NCBI RefSeq assembly: GCF_002216685.1
Contig: NZ_CP022352.1
Coordinates: 806,001 to 870,000, forward strand
Reading direction: 5' to 3'
Source of the DNA: Vibrio tarriae
GTDB lineage: Bacteria; Pseudomonadota; Gammaproteobacteria; Enterobacterales; Vibrionaceae
DNA: 64,000 nucleotides
The notes under the pieces are model-generated. The model searched no databases. It worked only from the letters and a program-made list of their open reading frames with translations, and had not been told where the DNA came from. This document shows, piece after piece, positions 26,346 through 36,517 of this stretch. The translations under genes and the position numbers were made by a program. Positions within the stretch are counted from its first letter, which is position 1, and the number at the start of each line of letters is the position of its first letter.

Positions 26346-27167
26346 TTATCCTTGAATATGTTCACGTATCAGTTGGGCAAGCCCAGCGTGGTTGTTATCG
26401 GTTGAGCAAAGGCTGCGCGCGTAAGATTTCACGGTGTCATCGGCATTGGCCATCGCCACGCCGTGGCCGGCATAGCGCAGCATGGAGATGTCATTGTGGT
26501 TATCGCCAATCGCCATCACATGGTTGGCGGCGTAGCCAAGCTGAGCAACGTATTGCGCAAGGCGCAGACCTTTGCTGTTGCCTTTGGCGGCAAAATCAAT
26601 GCGGTTGGACCAAGAGCGTTCACCATTAAAACGGGTATTCACCCACGGATGCTCTAGGAGTCGTTCGACCGAGCTTGGCAAACCTTCGACGACAAATTTC
26701 CATACAAACTCAGAGTCACGCGCAGTTTGGTGAAAGGAGTCAATCGCATAAATTTGCGGTGGATGAGTGAGAGAGGCCGCTTGCGCCCATTTTTCCAATG
26801 CTTGCATGTACGCGATGGGGCTGCGCTGCGAGTAAGTCATTGCATCTTTGATGTACATCACCAGCTTGAGCTGAAACTCTTGGGCCAGATCGATAAAGAT
26901 CAGTGCATCTTGTTTGTCGATCGCATTGTGCTCCAGCACCGTTTCGCTTGCGTAGTCATACACATACGTGCCGTTGCAACAGATGATGGGCGTGGTCAGA
27001 CCCAGTTCATCGTAGTAAGGGCGCGCAGCGGTGTGATGACGACCCGTGACGATCAGCACATGGCAATGCTGCTGAGCCGCGCGAATCGCGTCTTTGACTT
27101 GTGGATGGATGGTGTGATCGTCACTGAGCACAGTGCCATCAAGATCCAAGGCGAGCACTTTATACAT
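26346..27167 (-). CDS. HAD-superfamily Cof-type phosphatase within the ula operon
   Basis: Cytoplasmic sugar-phosphate phosphatase of the Cof (HAD IIB) type, 273 residues. Motif I is LDLDGTVLSDD near residue 7, motif II is VTGRHHTAARPY near residue 40, the conserved Lys is in AAKGNSKGLRL near residue 196, and motif III is AIGDNHNDISML near residue 217. It lies between ulaF and ulaD with five-base gaps on each side, so it is co-expressed with the ascorbate enzymes. The E. coli ula operon has no such gene. It may remove a toxic or stalled phosphorylated intermediate; the substrate is not known. Confidence 0.88.
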   Translation of the reverse strand: MYKVLALDLDGTVLSDDHTIHPQVKDAIRAAQQHCHVLIVTGRHHTAARPYYDELGLTTPIICCNGTYVYDYASETVLEHNAIDKQDALIFIDLAQEFQLKLVMYIKDAMTYSQRSPIAYMQALEKWAQAASLTHPPQIYAIDSFHQTARDSEFVWKFVVEGLPSSVERLLEHPWVNTRFNGERSWSNRIDFAAKGNSKGLRLAQYVAQLGYAANHVMAIGDNHNDISMLRYAGHGVAMANADDTVKSYARSLCSTDNNHAGLAQLIREHIQG

Positions 27168-27172
27168 AGCGA

Positions 27173-27865
27173 TTACCTCTGGCCGTAGTAAGCGTTCGCG
27201 CCGTGTTTGCGCAGGTAGTGTTTATCGGACAATTCGGGCTGAATTTTGATGCCGCTATTGAGCGAGCGAGTGGCGAGTGCCATTGCGGAGATCTCTTCCA
27301 GCACCACGGCGTTGTGCACCGCATCTTCGGCATTTTTGCCCCAAGAGAAAGGCGCATGTCCGGCCACAATCACACTCGGTACCGCCATCGGATCGATATG
27401 ACGATGACGAAACTCTTCGACGATCACTAGGCCTGTGTTTTTTTCATACTCACCAGCAATTTCGCTGTGCGAAAGCTTACGCGTGCAGGGAATGTCGCCG
27501 TAAAAGTAATCAGCATGGGTTGTCCCGAGCGCGGGAATATCAATGCCCGCTTGAGCCCAAATCGTGGCGCTGCGCGAATGGGTATGCACTACGCCGCCGA
27601 CGTCGGGAAAGGCGCGGTAGAGTTCAATATGGGTTGCGGTATCGCTCGATGGGTTCAATTTGCCTTCCACCACTTTGCCCGAGAGGTCGACAATCACCAT
27701 ATCTTCGGCGCGCATCGCATCGTATTCCACGCCGCTCGGTTTAATCGCCAGTACGCCGAGTTCGCGGTCAATTTCCGACACATTGCCCCAGGTAAAAGTG
27801 ACTAAACCGTATTTGGGCAATTTGAGATTGGCGTTGAATACGCGCTGTTTCAGTTCGCTGTACAT
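27173..27865 (-). CDS. ulaF: L-ribulose-5-phosphate 4-epimerase
   Basis: Interconverts L-ribulose 5-phosphate and D-xylulose 5-phosphate, handing ascorbate carbon to the pentose phosphate pathway. 230 residues, class II aldolase family. Landmarks: GNVSEIDRE near residue 28, KPSGVEYD near residue 43, zinc ligands in [16 protein letters not shown] near residue 95 and the later HRHIDPMAV / [10 protein letters not shown] region. It is eight bases downstream of ulaC. AraD would be the alternative name, but the operon decides for UlaF. Confidence 0.92.
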   Translation of the reverse strand: MYSELKQRVFNANLKLPKYGLVTFTWGNVSEIDRELGVLAIKPSGVEYDAMRAEDMVIVDLSGKVVEGKLNPSSDTATHIELYRAFPDVGGVVHTHSRSATIWAQAGIDIPALGTTHADYFYGDIPCTRKLSHSEIAGEYEKNTGLVIVEEFRHRHIDPMAVPSVIVAGHAPFSWGKNAEDAVHNAVVLEEISAMALATRSLNSGIKIQPELSDKHYLRKHGANAYYGQR

Positions 27866-27873
27866 ACTCCCTC

Positions 27874-28380
27874 CTACGCGGTGTGCGCAAATGCGGGTTG
27901 TGCAGTCGCTTGGGGTGAGAGTGCTTGGTCAATCACCGCATACACTTGCTGTTTATCGCGGCAGCGGCGCAGCTTATCCAGATCCACTCCGGTGTCGCTG
28001 TTTTCATCATCCAGCACTTGCGTCACTTCCATCAGTCCTTCCATATGCTCATCCGAAGAGCTGCCCGCTAAGGTAATCAGCACATCCACTGGCTCATCTT
28101 CGCCTTCGAAATAGATCGGCTCTTGTAAGGTCACCAGTGCAAAAGCGGTTCTCAATACGCCGTTTTCAGGGCGCGCATGGGGCAGAGCAAGATTAGGAGC
28201 GATGCAGATGTAGGGGCCGAGCTGCTCGACACTGGCGATGATCGCCTCGTGATAAGCTGGCGTGATTGCGCCTGAGGCAATCAACATATCGGTGCCAATT
28301 TTGATCGCTTCACGCCAGTTATTGGCTTTGGCTTGCAGTTGGATTGAGTTGTTTTCGATTAAGGATTGTTTGAGTCCCAT
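27874..28380 (-). CDS. ulaC: L-ascorbate PTS enzyme IIA
   Basis: Cytoplasmic IIA component of the ascorbate phosphotransferase system, 168 residues. The phospho-accepting histidine is in [12 protein letters not shown] near residue 68, the pattern of the mannitol/ascorbate IIA family. It receives phosphate from HPr and passes it to the IIB domain fused to UlaA. It follows the IIC-IIB gene after 97 bases containing a strong hairpin. Confidence 0.9.
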   Translation of the reverse strand: MGLKQSLIENNSIQLQAKANNWREAIKIGTDMLIASGAITPAYHEAIIASVEQLGPYICIAPNLALPHARPENGVLRTAFALVTLQEPIYFEGEDEPVDVLITLAGSSSDEHMEGLMEVTQVLDDENSDTGVDLDKLRRCRDKQQVYAVIDQALSPQATAQPAFAHTA

Positions 28381-28432
28381 GGTTCTATCTCCAGAGTAGA
28401 GCTGATCAAACCAGCTTCTTATTGTCGTAGGG

Positions 28433-28470
28433 GGCGGTAGGCAACCAGAGCGGTGCGGCTACCCACCGCC
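28433..28470 (-). promoter_or_regulatory. strong hairpin between ulaAB and ulaC
   Basis: A 14-base near-perfect inverted repeat (GGCGGTAGGCAACC / GGCTACCCACCGCC) with a 10-base loop lies between the membrane component and the cytoplasmic genes. There is no T run after it on the minus strand, so it is more likely an mRNA-stabilising or partial attenuation element than a full terminator. Confidence 0.6.
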
Positions 28471-28477
28471 TGCCGAG

Positions 28478-30238
28478 CTAGCGAATTTTCACAAAATGGT
28501 TATGGATGATGTCGAGCAGTTCATTGCCAAACGAGTTTGGGTTAAGCATGTTCTGCACCCCGAGCACAAACTTGCCTTCGCCCGGTTCCATCTCGGCAGA
28601 GAGGTGTTTCGAGGAGACAATGATGTCGGTGGTCGCGAGTTTGGATTTGTAATCAGACACCGCGCAAGAATCCATCACGTGTGGAATGCCTTTTTGCTCC
28701 AGATACTTGCCGATTTTCATCTTCATCATCATCGATGAACCTTGGCCGTTACCGCACACTGCCAGAATGCTCACTGGACGAGTGCCTTGCGCGGCTTGTA
28801 GAGCTTGTTCAACCGCTTCAATCACTTCCGGCTCGTCACTGACCGTGATGTTGCCTTGCGCATCTTCTTCGGCGCGTAACTGTTTGGAGGCAAAGAACAT
28901 GTAGACCAACGCCAGGGCAACCAGTACGAAGAAGAAGAGTTTCGAGGCGGACAAACCTTGCATAATCGGTGGGAAGACCAAAGCCCAGTCGGCCATGCCC
29001 ATCCAGCCACTGAATTCGGTGCCTTGCTGGGTGAAGAGGTGAATTGCCCATGCCGAGCCGAGCACTTCGATAATGCCCATCACAAAACAGATCTTCATCA
29101 CCGCTTTCCAACCGCCGAAATGGTTCGCAAAGACGCCAATCGTTGCGTTGGAGAAGAACATAGGAATGAAGCCGGGGATGATCATGATTGGCGCATTAAA
29201 CGCCAGCATGGCTAAGACTGCTGCAAACTGGCCGAGTGCGCCCCACATAAAACCAAACACCATGGCATTGGGGGAGAATGCGTAGATCGCCGCACAGTCA
29301 ATCGCGAGCACAGCATTAGGAATAACGCGCTCGGAGATGCCTTTGAACGCTTCGGACAGCTCGGCGACAAACATACGCACACCGGCCACAATCACTTGGA
29401 TCGCGACGGCAAACTTAAGGCCCGTTTCGAGGATGTAGATAGTCCAGTGAGTGGAGCCCGCCATCTCTTGCAGATTATCCAGACCAAAAGAGAGCAGAAT
29501 GATGCCGAAGAACACCGTCATCACAATCGCGGTGGCAGCGATGCTGTCGTGGAAAATATGCAGCCATTTAGGCAGTTGCAGGTGATCAACACTGTCTTTT
29601 TTATCCCCCAGTTTGGGAGCAATTTTGGTGGCGATCCATGAAGCGACTTGCTGTTGGTGGCCGATGGAGAAACCCGCGCCGCCAGTGACTTCTTCGGTCG
29701 GTTTGAACATGATGTTAGAAGAGATGCCCCAGTAGAGCGCCATCAATACCGCCGAATAAATGATGGTTTCCCACATGCCAGCGCCGAGCACAAAGTAGAA
29801 CACCGCAATCAAACCCGCTTGCTGGAACATGATGTGTCCAGTCAGCATGATGGTACGAATGCCGGTGTAGCGGCGAAACAGCACCAACAGAATGTTGATC
29901 GCCAGTGCTAGCAGCACGGCGTACCCGACCCATGAATAGTTATCGCCCATGGTTTCCATGGTGGCCATCATCGAGGTGTAGGGGTCAATCACTGATCCGG
30001 TTAAACCGTGGTATAGCGACAGCTTTTCAATCACAGGTTTAAAGCCGGCGACCAGTGTGCCTGCGCCCACTTGTACCAGCATAAAACCGACAATGGTTTT
30101 GATTGAACCTTTAATGATGGTTGTCGCATCGCGTCTTAGCAGCCAATAGCCGATTAAGGTGACTAGCCCTAGCAGCAAAGGGGCTTTGGTCATTACTTGG
30201 CTGTAAAAAATATAGAAAACGTCGTACAAGAACTCCAT
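28478..30238 (-). CDS. ulaA: L-ascorbate PTS enzyme IIC-IIB fusion (UlaA-UlaB)
   Basis: Imports L-ascorbate as its 6-phosphate. 586 residues. Residues 1 to about 450 are the UlaA-type IIC transporter with many membrane helices ([20 protein letters not shown] near residue 22, [20 protein letters not shown] near residue 345). After a linker, about residues 495-586 form the UlaB-type IIB domain with phospho-cysteine in [14 protein letters not shown]. In E. coli these are two genes; here they form one protein. First gene of the operon, transcribed away from ulaR across a 364-base regulatory region. Confidence 0.92.
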   Translation of the reverse strand: MEFLYDVFYIFYSQVMTKAPLLLGLVTLIGYWLLRRDATTIIKGSIKTIVGFMLVQVGAGTLVAGFKPVIEKLSLYHGLTGSVIDPYTSMMATMETMGDNYSWVGYAVLLALAINILLVLFRRYTGIRTIMLTGHIMFQQAGLIAVFYFVLGAGMWETIIYSAVLMALYWGISSNIMFKPTEEVTGGAGFSIGHQQQVASWIATKIAPKLGDKKDSVDHLQLPKWLHIFHDSIAATAIVMTVFFGIILLSFGLDNLQEMAGSTHWTIYILETGLKFAVAIQVIVAGVRMFVAELSEAFKGISERVIPNAVLAIDCAAIYAFSPNAMVFGFMWGALGQFAAVLAMLAFNAPIMIIPGFIPMFFSNATIGVFANHFGGWKAVMKICFVMGIIEVLGSAWAIHLFTQQGTEFSGWMGMADWALVFPPIMQGLSASKLFFFVLVALALVYMFFASKQLRAEEDAQGNITVSDEPEVIEAVEQALQAAQGTRPVSILAVCGNGQGSSMMMKMKIGKYLEQKGIPHVMDSCAVSDYKSKLATTDIIVSSKHLSAEMEPGEGKFVLGVQNMLNPNSFGNELLDIIHNHFVKIR

Positions 30239-30326
30239 ATCTCTACCCTTAGTTGTTTTGATGTAGGAAGAGTGATTTTTGGTAGTGCGTAAAATCGCTC
30301 CTTTTGCTCACAGAATAGACTTTAAC

Positions 30327-30548
30327 AATCAAAAGTAATCATTCAATGCTCATTTGTGATTATTTTGATTTTTATCAATTTTGGCAAAAAATAAACCACA
30401 CAAATGATAGGTAGATCACTTATGATTAATTAAATTATTTAAATTCAATCACTTATATTTGATTGTGATAAATGTATGATTTCTATGTGCAGAAAGTTTG
30501 ACAAGTCTATGGGTGATTATTAGAATCAAATTCAATCAAGATTAATCA
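30327..30548 (+). promoter_or_regulatory. ula divergent promoter region with repeated operator-like half sites
   Basis: Four related sequences occur: AATCAAAAGTAATCA (30327-30341), TGATTATTTTGATT (30357-30370, inverted), TGATTATTAGAATC (30514-30527, inverted) and AATCAAGATTAATCA (30534-30548). Two sit near the ulaA side and two near ulaR, suggesting two UlaR sites that could be joined by DNA looping, as in the E. coli ula system. The region between is A/T-rich. The binding protein is inferred, not seen. Confidence 0.6.
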
Positions 30549-30602
30549 CCAAGTAATCACTAAGTCGACATTCGGTGAGTTTTTTCTCAGTTAGGTGATG
30601 GT

Positions 30603-31358
30603 ATGAATGAAGTCCAACGACATAACGGTATTTTGACTCTGCTTGAAGAGAATCAAGCGATTAACGTTTCGCACATTATTGAGCGCTTTAATGTCTCTCC
30701 GGCCACGGCGCGGCGCGATATCGCCAAGCTTGATGAGCTAGGTAAACTGCGCAAAGTGCGTAATGGGGCAGAGCGGATTGAAACGAAAAAAAGAAAATGG
30801 TCACCGCTCAATATCAACAGCACAGAGCATTATGAAGAGAAATCGCTGATTGCCTTGAAAGCGGCGGAGCTGTGTCAACCGGGCGATAGCGTGGTAATCA
30901 ACTGTGGTTCGACCGCCTTTTTGCTGGGTCAGCAGTTGTGTGGCGAAAACGTGCAGATAGTGACCAACTATTTTCCTTTGGCGAGCTATCTGATCAATGA
31001 AGATCATGACGATGTGATCATCATTGGCGGGCAATACAATCGAGCGCAAAGCATTTTCCTTAATCCTGCGCCGGATTCACTCGGTAGTTACGCAGGAAAC
31101 TGGATGTTTACCTCTGGCAAAGGGCTGACTGAAGCGGGATTGTATAAAACTGATATGCTCACGGCGGTTGCTGAACAGCAGATGCTGGAGCAGATCGATA
31201 AGCTAGTTGTAGTGGTGGACAGCTCAAAAGTCGGGCAGCGTACCGGCATGCTGTTTTGCCCTACCAGCAAAATTGACATCGTCATCACAGGTAAAAATGC
31301 GGATGCACAAGTGGTTAAGGCCCTTGAGGCGCAAGGAACGCAAGTCATTTTAGTGTAG
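30603..31358 (+). CDS. ulaR: DeoR-family repressor of the ula regulon
   Basis: DeoR-family repressor, 251 residues, the same length as E. coli UlaR. The N-terminal helix-turn-helix reads INVSHIIERFNVSPATARRD near residue 20; the C-terminal DeoR effector domain (about residues 80-235) has SVVINCGSTAFLLGQQL and is expected to bind L-ascorbate 6-phosphate. AGGTGAT precedes the ATG. It is divergent from the PTS operon and followed in the same direction by ulaG, which hydrolyses the effector's lactone. Confidence 0.9.
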   Translation: MNEVQRHNGILTLLEENQAINVSHIIERFNVSPATARRDIAKLDELGKLRKVRNGAERIETKKRKWSPLNINSTEHYEEKSLIALKAAELCQPGDSVVINCGSTAFLLGQQLCGENVQIVTNYFPLASYLINEDHDDVIIIGGQYNRAQSIFLNPAPDSLGSYAGNWMFTSGKGLTEAGLYKTDMLTAVAEQQMLEQIDKLVVVVDSSKVGQRTGMLFCPTSKIDIVITGKNADAQVVKALEAQGTQVILV

Positions 31359-31459
31359 CGTTTCACTCACTTTTACCAAATTAAAATAACCAACCCAACC
31401 GCCAGTGCCAATCCTCAGGATTTAGGCGCTTGGCTCCCTACATCCAAAATTTATCTTAA

Positions 31460-32551
<1,092 letters not shown>

Positions 32552-32562
32552 GGATGAATGAT

Positions 32563-32594
32563 AAAAAGCCACCATGCGTTGGTGGCTTTTTCTA
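32563..32594 (+). terminator. rho-independent terminator of ulaG
   Basis: Stem AAAAAGCCACC / GGTGGCTTTTT around ATGCGTT, 11 bases after the stop. The A run before the stem lets it act on both strands, but the next minus-strand gene ends further away (32720). Confidence 0.9.
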
Positions 32595-32719
32595 TGCTTG
32601 CTGCTAGTAACTTCCGCTCAGCGCGATGATTTGACTGCCATAGCCTGCCTTGATTTATCTGTCCATTGAGCCGTTTTCGCGCGCGATGGTTATTCGCTAG
32701 ATCGTTATTTGCCCGATTT

Positions 32720-34951
32720 CTACTTAGACTGCCATTGATGGGTTTGCCCATTCGCCAATTGAGCCAATAGGCTGTGCGGCGCGATCATTTCTCCTCCTGC
32801 GAGCTTAAACGGCTGCGCGCTAAAATTCGCACTGAGAATCGAGCCATCACTAAAGCGCGTTTGTTGCACTTGGCCTTGCTTATCCAGCCAGCGAAAATCG
32901 ACCAAGGCTTTATCCCACAACTGCTCATGCAAGGGCAAAAACCCTTGTTGATAGTGCTTGAGCTGCTCGATACGCGCGGAGTTTTTATGCATTTCATCGC
33001 GGCTTAAATGCACCATCGCCGGAGTGTTAAACAGCATGGCACGCAAATCACGCACGGCTTTGACATTCGAAAACTTCAAACTGTCGCTGTGCCAGTGGTG
33101 GCTACTGATCAGTTCATCATGAAACACCACTTGATAGAGCGGCACTTTGTACTCTGGGGCAAAAAGTAAGCTGCGATAAGGCTCTTTGACTTGCGCTGAT
33201 TTAAAGAAAAAATCCGGCTTTTCATCGGGATACCAGTTGCCCAAATAATAAGGTGACTGCTTGTCACTCTTCATAGCTTGGTCTGTCCAGCCAAAGCCGA
33301 CTGTTTCCATACCATGAGCAAACACCAGCCCTTGAGTGGTCAGGGCATTGCCATCTTCCGAGCCCAAAATCAGCGTCGGCGTGTTTGCAATATCCTGCAT
33401 TCGGGTGTTAAAGGCGGCTAGCATCGCGGTTTCGTTGCTGCGCGAGCGGTAATCTTCCCGCGCCATGGCGGTGCCATCCACATCGAGAAACAGGCTGTTA
33501 AAGCGCCCGAAATGGAGAATATCTTGCACGCGCTGTTTAACGTAACCGAGTTCACAGGCGGGATTGAGATAAAAGCCGTTACCGCGAAAGCCCAGTTGTA
33601 ACGTGCCATCGGCTTTTTCAATCGCGCAGTTTTCGCGCATGCGATCCGGCAGCTGCGCGGTCAGCCAACTGTCGTTGATGCCTTTTTCAATCGCGGTATT
33701 GTATGAGTCATACACGCCAATCAAATAGCCGGCTTGTTTGGCGCTATCGACCACTTGCGGCTGATAAAAAGCTGGCATCCAGTTATCAAGACCTAGCCAG
33801 AGTTTGCTTAATCCTGCTTGCTGAAGGGTGCTGATCATGGGTTGCGCTAACCCTTGTCCCCATTGATCGCTTGGTTTGAGGTATGCGCCAGCGTGTTCAG
33901 TCAGCCACGTTCTGCGCTGCTGCGTGGCTTGGTACTGCGCTTGAATGGACGATGGGTCGGCGCTGAACTTTTGGTTCAAGGCTTGGTTTATCTCTCCGAC
34001 CAGCAATTTTTTCTGATACTGATTAAGCCAGTCTTGGCCTTTTTTTAGGCTCGCCAGTTCCTTTTGTAATTCTGGTGAAGGGGTAAACTCAGAGCGACAA
34101 AACCAATCGCGCAACCCCCACCAATCCACCACATCTTGCACTGCGATTAAATCACGCCCGAACAGATAGACGTGGCTTGCGCCAATCATTTTTTCGATCT
34201 GCGGATTTGCCTTGCGTTTTTCCGCAAGTGAAACACGCAGCCCCGCGGCATCGCGCCAGTCGCGATAGGCTTTGGCTCCGGCCAGCATCTCATCGCCCAC
34301 GGTGATGCGCACGCTAAAAGGCTCACTTTGGTTCAGCGGGGTAAACCAGTGCTCCGCTTGTAAGTCCAACTTATTTTGCTGCTCACTAAAGTGCAGCTGG
34401 TTATTGGTGGCGTTGAGCAGTTGATAGCTGATGAAGTGTTCGCCCTGCTGCGCGCTCCAGAACGGCATTTTGAGATCTTGCGTGGTATTGGCACCCGAAT
34501 GATTGTCTATCAAATAACGTGTCCAAGTCGGGTTATCGGTTGGCACTCGCGTTCCTTCGTCAAACGGCAGTAAAAGCGTTTGGGTCGATGCTTCACTGAG
34601 ATCAAACCAGCGCAGTGCTTTAGGAGCTTGGCGTTCAATCTCACGAGCACTTGGCCAGCGAAAATCGATGTTCAACCCTTGTTGTAACTGTGCAGACACT
34701 TGCACGCCACTTGGCTTAAGTGTCCATGTGGCTTGCTCGGCGCTTTGGGTTAATTGCGTTGCCTGTTGTGTCTGCCCGTCAATCTGTAGGCAGCCTTGGT
34801 TGATAGCGAAAGTTTGTGAGTCTTGCTTGAGGCTGATGGCCAGTGTGTCGGGGTCAATCTGCCAGTGCTGATCGCCCTGTTTTAAGGTCAACGCAAAGCT
34901 CGGCGCGCTCACCAGCAGCAGTAGCCCCAGTGAGGAAAAGGTTAATTTCAT
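32720..34951 (-). CDS. large secreted glycoside hydrolase, GH101/GH129-like
   Basis: 743 residues with a signal peptide (MKLTFSSLGLLLLVSAPSFA). The first 250 residues form an all-beta domain; the middle is a TIM-barrel-like catalytic region with KLWLGLDNWMPAFYQP near residue 384, GYLIGVYDSYNTAIEKG near residue 408, and FLDVDGTA at about 488-495, where an Asp would be the nucleophile; the end is a beta-sandwich. The layout resembles endo-alpha-N-acetylgalactosaminidase-type enzymes that act on mucin O-glycans, but the similarity is weak and substrate is inference. It lies 88 bases after the DUF2861 gene in the same direction as the two-component genes, so it may be their target. Confidence 0.65.
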   Translation of the reverse strand: MKLTFSSLGLLLLVSAPSFALTLKQGDQHWQIDPDTLAISLKQDSQTFAINQGCLQIDGQTQQATQLTQSAEQATWTLKPSGVQVSAQLQQGLNIDFRWPSAREIERQAPKALRWFDLSEASTQTLLLPFDEGTRVPTDNPTWTRYLIDNHSGANTTQDLKMPFWSAQQGEHFISYQLLNATNNQLHFSEQQNKLDLQAEHWFTPLNQSEPFSVRITVGDEMLAGAKAYRDWRDAAGLRVSLAEKRKANPQIEKMIGASHVYLFGRDLIAVQDVVDWWGLRDWFCRSEFTPSPELQKELASLKKGQDWLNQYQKKLLVGEINQALNQKFSADPSSIQAQYQATQQRRTWLTEHAGAYLKPSDQWGQGLAQPMISTLQQAGLSKLWLGLDNWMPAFYQPQVVDSAKQAGYLIGVYDSYNTAIEKGINDSWLTAQLPDRMRENCAIEKADGTLQLGFRGNGFYLNPACELGYVKQRVQDILHFGRFNSLFLDVDGTAMAREDYRSRSNETAMLAAFNTRMQDIANTPTLILGSEDGNALTTQGLVFAHGMETVGFGWTDQAMKSDKQSPYYLGNWYPDEKPDFFFKSAQVKEPYRSLLFAPEYKVPLYQVVFHDELISSHHWHSDSLKFSNVKAVRDLRAMLFNTPAMVHLSRDEMHKNSARIEQLKHYQQGFLPLHEQLWDKALVDFRWLDKQGQVQQTRFSDGSILSANFSAQPFKLAGGEMIAPHSLLAQLANGQTHQWQSK

Positions 34952-35039
34952 ATCGGTCTCCTATCGTGTAACCCAGATATTTAACCTCGTCCATCGATAG
35001 GTTTTGTCACCAGTATGTCTTTCCCTCTTTTGCCTGAAC

Positions 35040-35870
35040 TTAGTCAATGGGTATCGTCAGGCGCTGCATTTGCTCCACGCGAATGGTGCCTTGGTATTCA
35101 CTTTGGATAACGCTGAGGCTACGCCAGCGCGCTTGAGAAGGGGCTATGGGTGGGGCAGGATGCTGATCACGGTTGACGGTTTGTGAGTGCAGCAGGGTAA
35201 AGTTTTGATCAAAAAATTGCCAACGAGCCAGTGACGATGCGCAGCCCGAAGGCGTGGCGGGGAAGCGGATAATGAGATCGGCCGCGCTGGATTGTTCAAT
35301 CCACGGTGTGCTGGAAGGGGCCGAAATCAGCAGCGCCATGCGCTGCTCGCCCAGCGTGAGCCAATAGACACCTGCGGCATACGGCGAAAGCAGATCGCGA
35401 CTTTCCACTTCGGCGTAATCGGCAGGCGCAAGCTCTGCTGCTAACAAGGTTGCACCTTGCGCAGAAGCCAGACGCACCGCCAGCGGCTGGCTGAGGTTTT
35501 CGGCGCTCAGCCTCACTTGGTAGCCTTGGAAGGTCTGATTGAACTTATGAATAAAAGTCACCGCAATCGCGAGATCGTTAGGCGATGTGCTTGGAAGTGC
35601 TTGTCCGCATTGGGTTTGACTGAGAATGGCCTCTTTAATTGGTTGCCAAAAAGGCTCGGCTACGGGCGTGGTAGACAGTGTGTGGATGAGCTCGTGCCAC
35701 GCTTGCGTGGGATGCCCCTCAACCAATAGCTGGTAACTGCTTTGCAGCGGTGTGGTGCGAAACCAAGCATGGGTGGGGCTTGGCGGCGTTTCCGCTATCG
35801 CGGCGCCGCTTAGTAATGCGCTGAGTATGCCAAGTCGCGCAATGTGATTGCGAAAAGAGGCGCAGATCAT
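35040..35870 (-). CDS. DUF2861 family secreted protein
   Basis: 276 residues with an N-terminal signal peptide (cleavage near AAIAETPP). It resembles the DUF2861 family that accompanies two-component systems in vibrios. The body is mixed alpha/beta with Gln-rich stretches and Cys in TQCGQAL and PSGCASS that could form a disulphide. It overlaps the response regulator by four bases (ATGA), so it is translated with it and may be a periplasmic sensor accessory that modulates the kinase. No enzyme motif seen. Confidence 0.7.
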   Translation of the reverse strand: MICASFRNHIARLGILSALLSGAAIAETPPSPTHAWFRTTPLQSSYQLLVEGHPTQAWHELIHTLSTTPVAEPFWQPIKEAILSQTQCGQALPSTSPNDLAIAVTFIHKFNQTFQGYQVRLSAENLSQPLAVRLASAQGATLLAAELAPADYAEVESRDLLSPYAAGVYWLTLGEQRMALLISAPSSTPWIEQSSAADLIIRFPATPSGCASSLARWQFFDQNFTLLHSQTVNRDQHPAPPIAPSQARWRSLSVIQSEYQGTIRVEQMQRLTIPID

Positions 35871-36517
35871 ACGGAGGCTCCTTTGAGGCGATAACCCACG
35901 CCGCGCAGGGTCTCGATATCCAGTTGTGGCAGTTTTTGTCGCAAATGCAAAATGTGGTTATCCACGGTGCGCGTGGTTGGGAAATATTGATAACCCCAAA
36001 TAAGATTGAGCAGCTCATCACGGTGATAAACGCGCCCCGGATTTTGCAGTAGCATCAGCAGCAGTTGAAACTCTTTCGGTTTGAGCTCAACCGGTGTTTG
36101 GTTATTGAGTACAGAGCGATTGGCCACATCGACCACAATATCCGCGTAGCTGAGTAAGCTACTGCCGAGCGGGCGCAGCTGCGCTTCGATGCGTGCCAGC
36201 AACTCTTGGTGGGAAAAGGGCTTGAGCACATAATCTTTCGCGCCCGCTTTGAGCCCTTCAATTCGTTGCTCCACTTCAATTTTGGCGGTCAGTACGATCA
36301 CCGGCAGGGCTTTAAGCATCAACCAGTGCGGCAGATGTTTCAGGCTGTCACCATCGTGTAATTGCCGATCCAAAATCACCAGATCGGTACTGAACCAGTG
36401 CTTTTCGACCTGTTGGCTCTGCGTTACCCACTCGCATGCATAACCATGGTCATGCAGATAATCGCGCAGACCTTGGCCGAGTAAGGTGTCATCTTCAATC
36501 AGCAAAATACGCTTCAT
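35867..36517 (-). CDS. OmpR-family response regulator
   Basis: Response regulator, 216 residues from ATG 36517 (MKRILLIEDD), the start that overlaps the kinase stop by ATGA. The receiver domain has the acidic pair E8/D9/D10, phospho-acceptor D50 in TDLVILDRQL, the conserved VIVLTAK and the Lys in AKDYVLKPF. The C-terminal winged helix carries RTVDNHILHLRQKL. It would be phosphorylated by the kinase encoded just upstream and probably regulates the downstream DUF2861 and glycosidase genes. Confidence 0.93.
   Translation of the reverse strand: MKRILLIEDDTLLGQGLRDYLHDHGYACEWVTQSQQVEKHWFSTDLVILDRQLHDGDSLKHLPHWLMLKALPVIVLTAKIEVEQRIEGLKAGAKDYVLKPFSHQELLARIEAQLRPLGSSLLSYADIVVDVANRSVLNNQTPVELKPKEFQLLLMLLQNPGRVYHRDELLNLIWGYQYFPTTRTVDNHILHLRQKLPQLDIETLRGVGYRLKGASV

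Noticed and set aside
28433..28470. Hairpin read as a full terminator between ulaAB and ulaC
   Set aside because: No T run follows on the minus strand, and the downstream genes have no other promoter visible.
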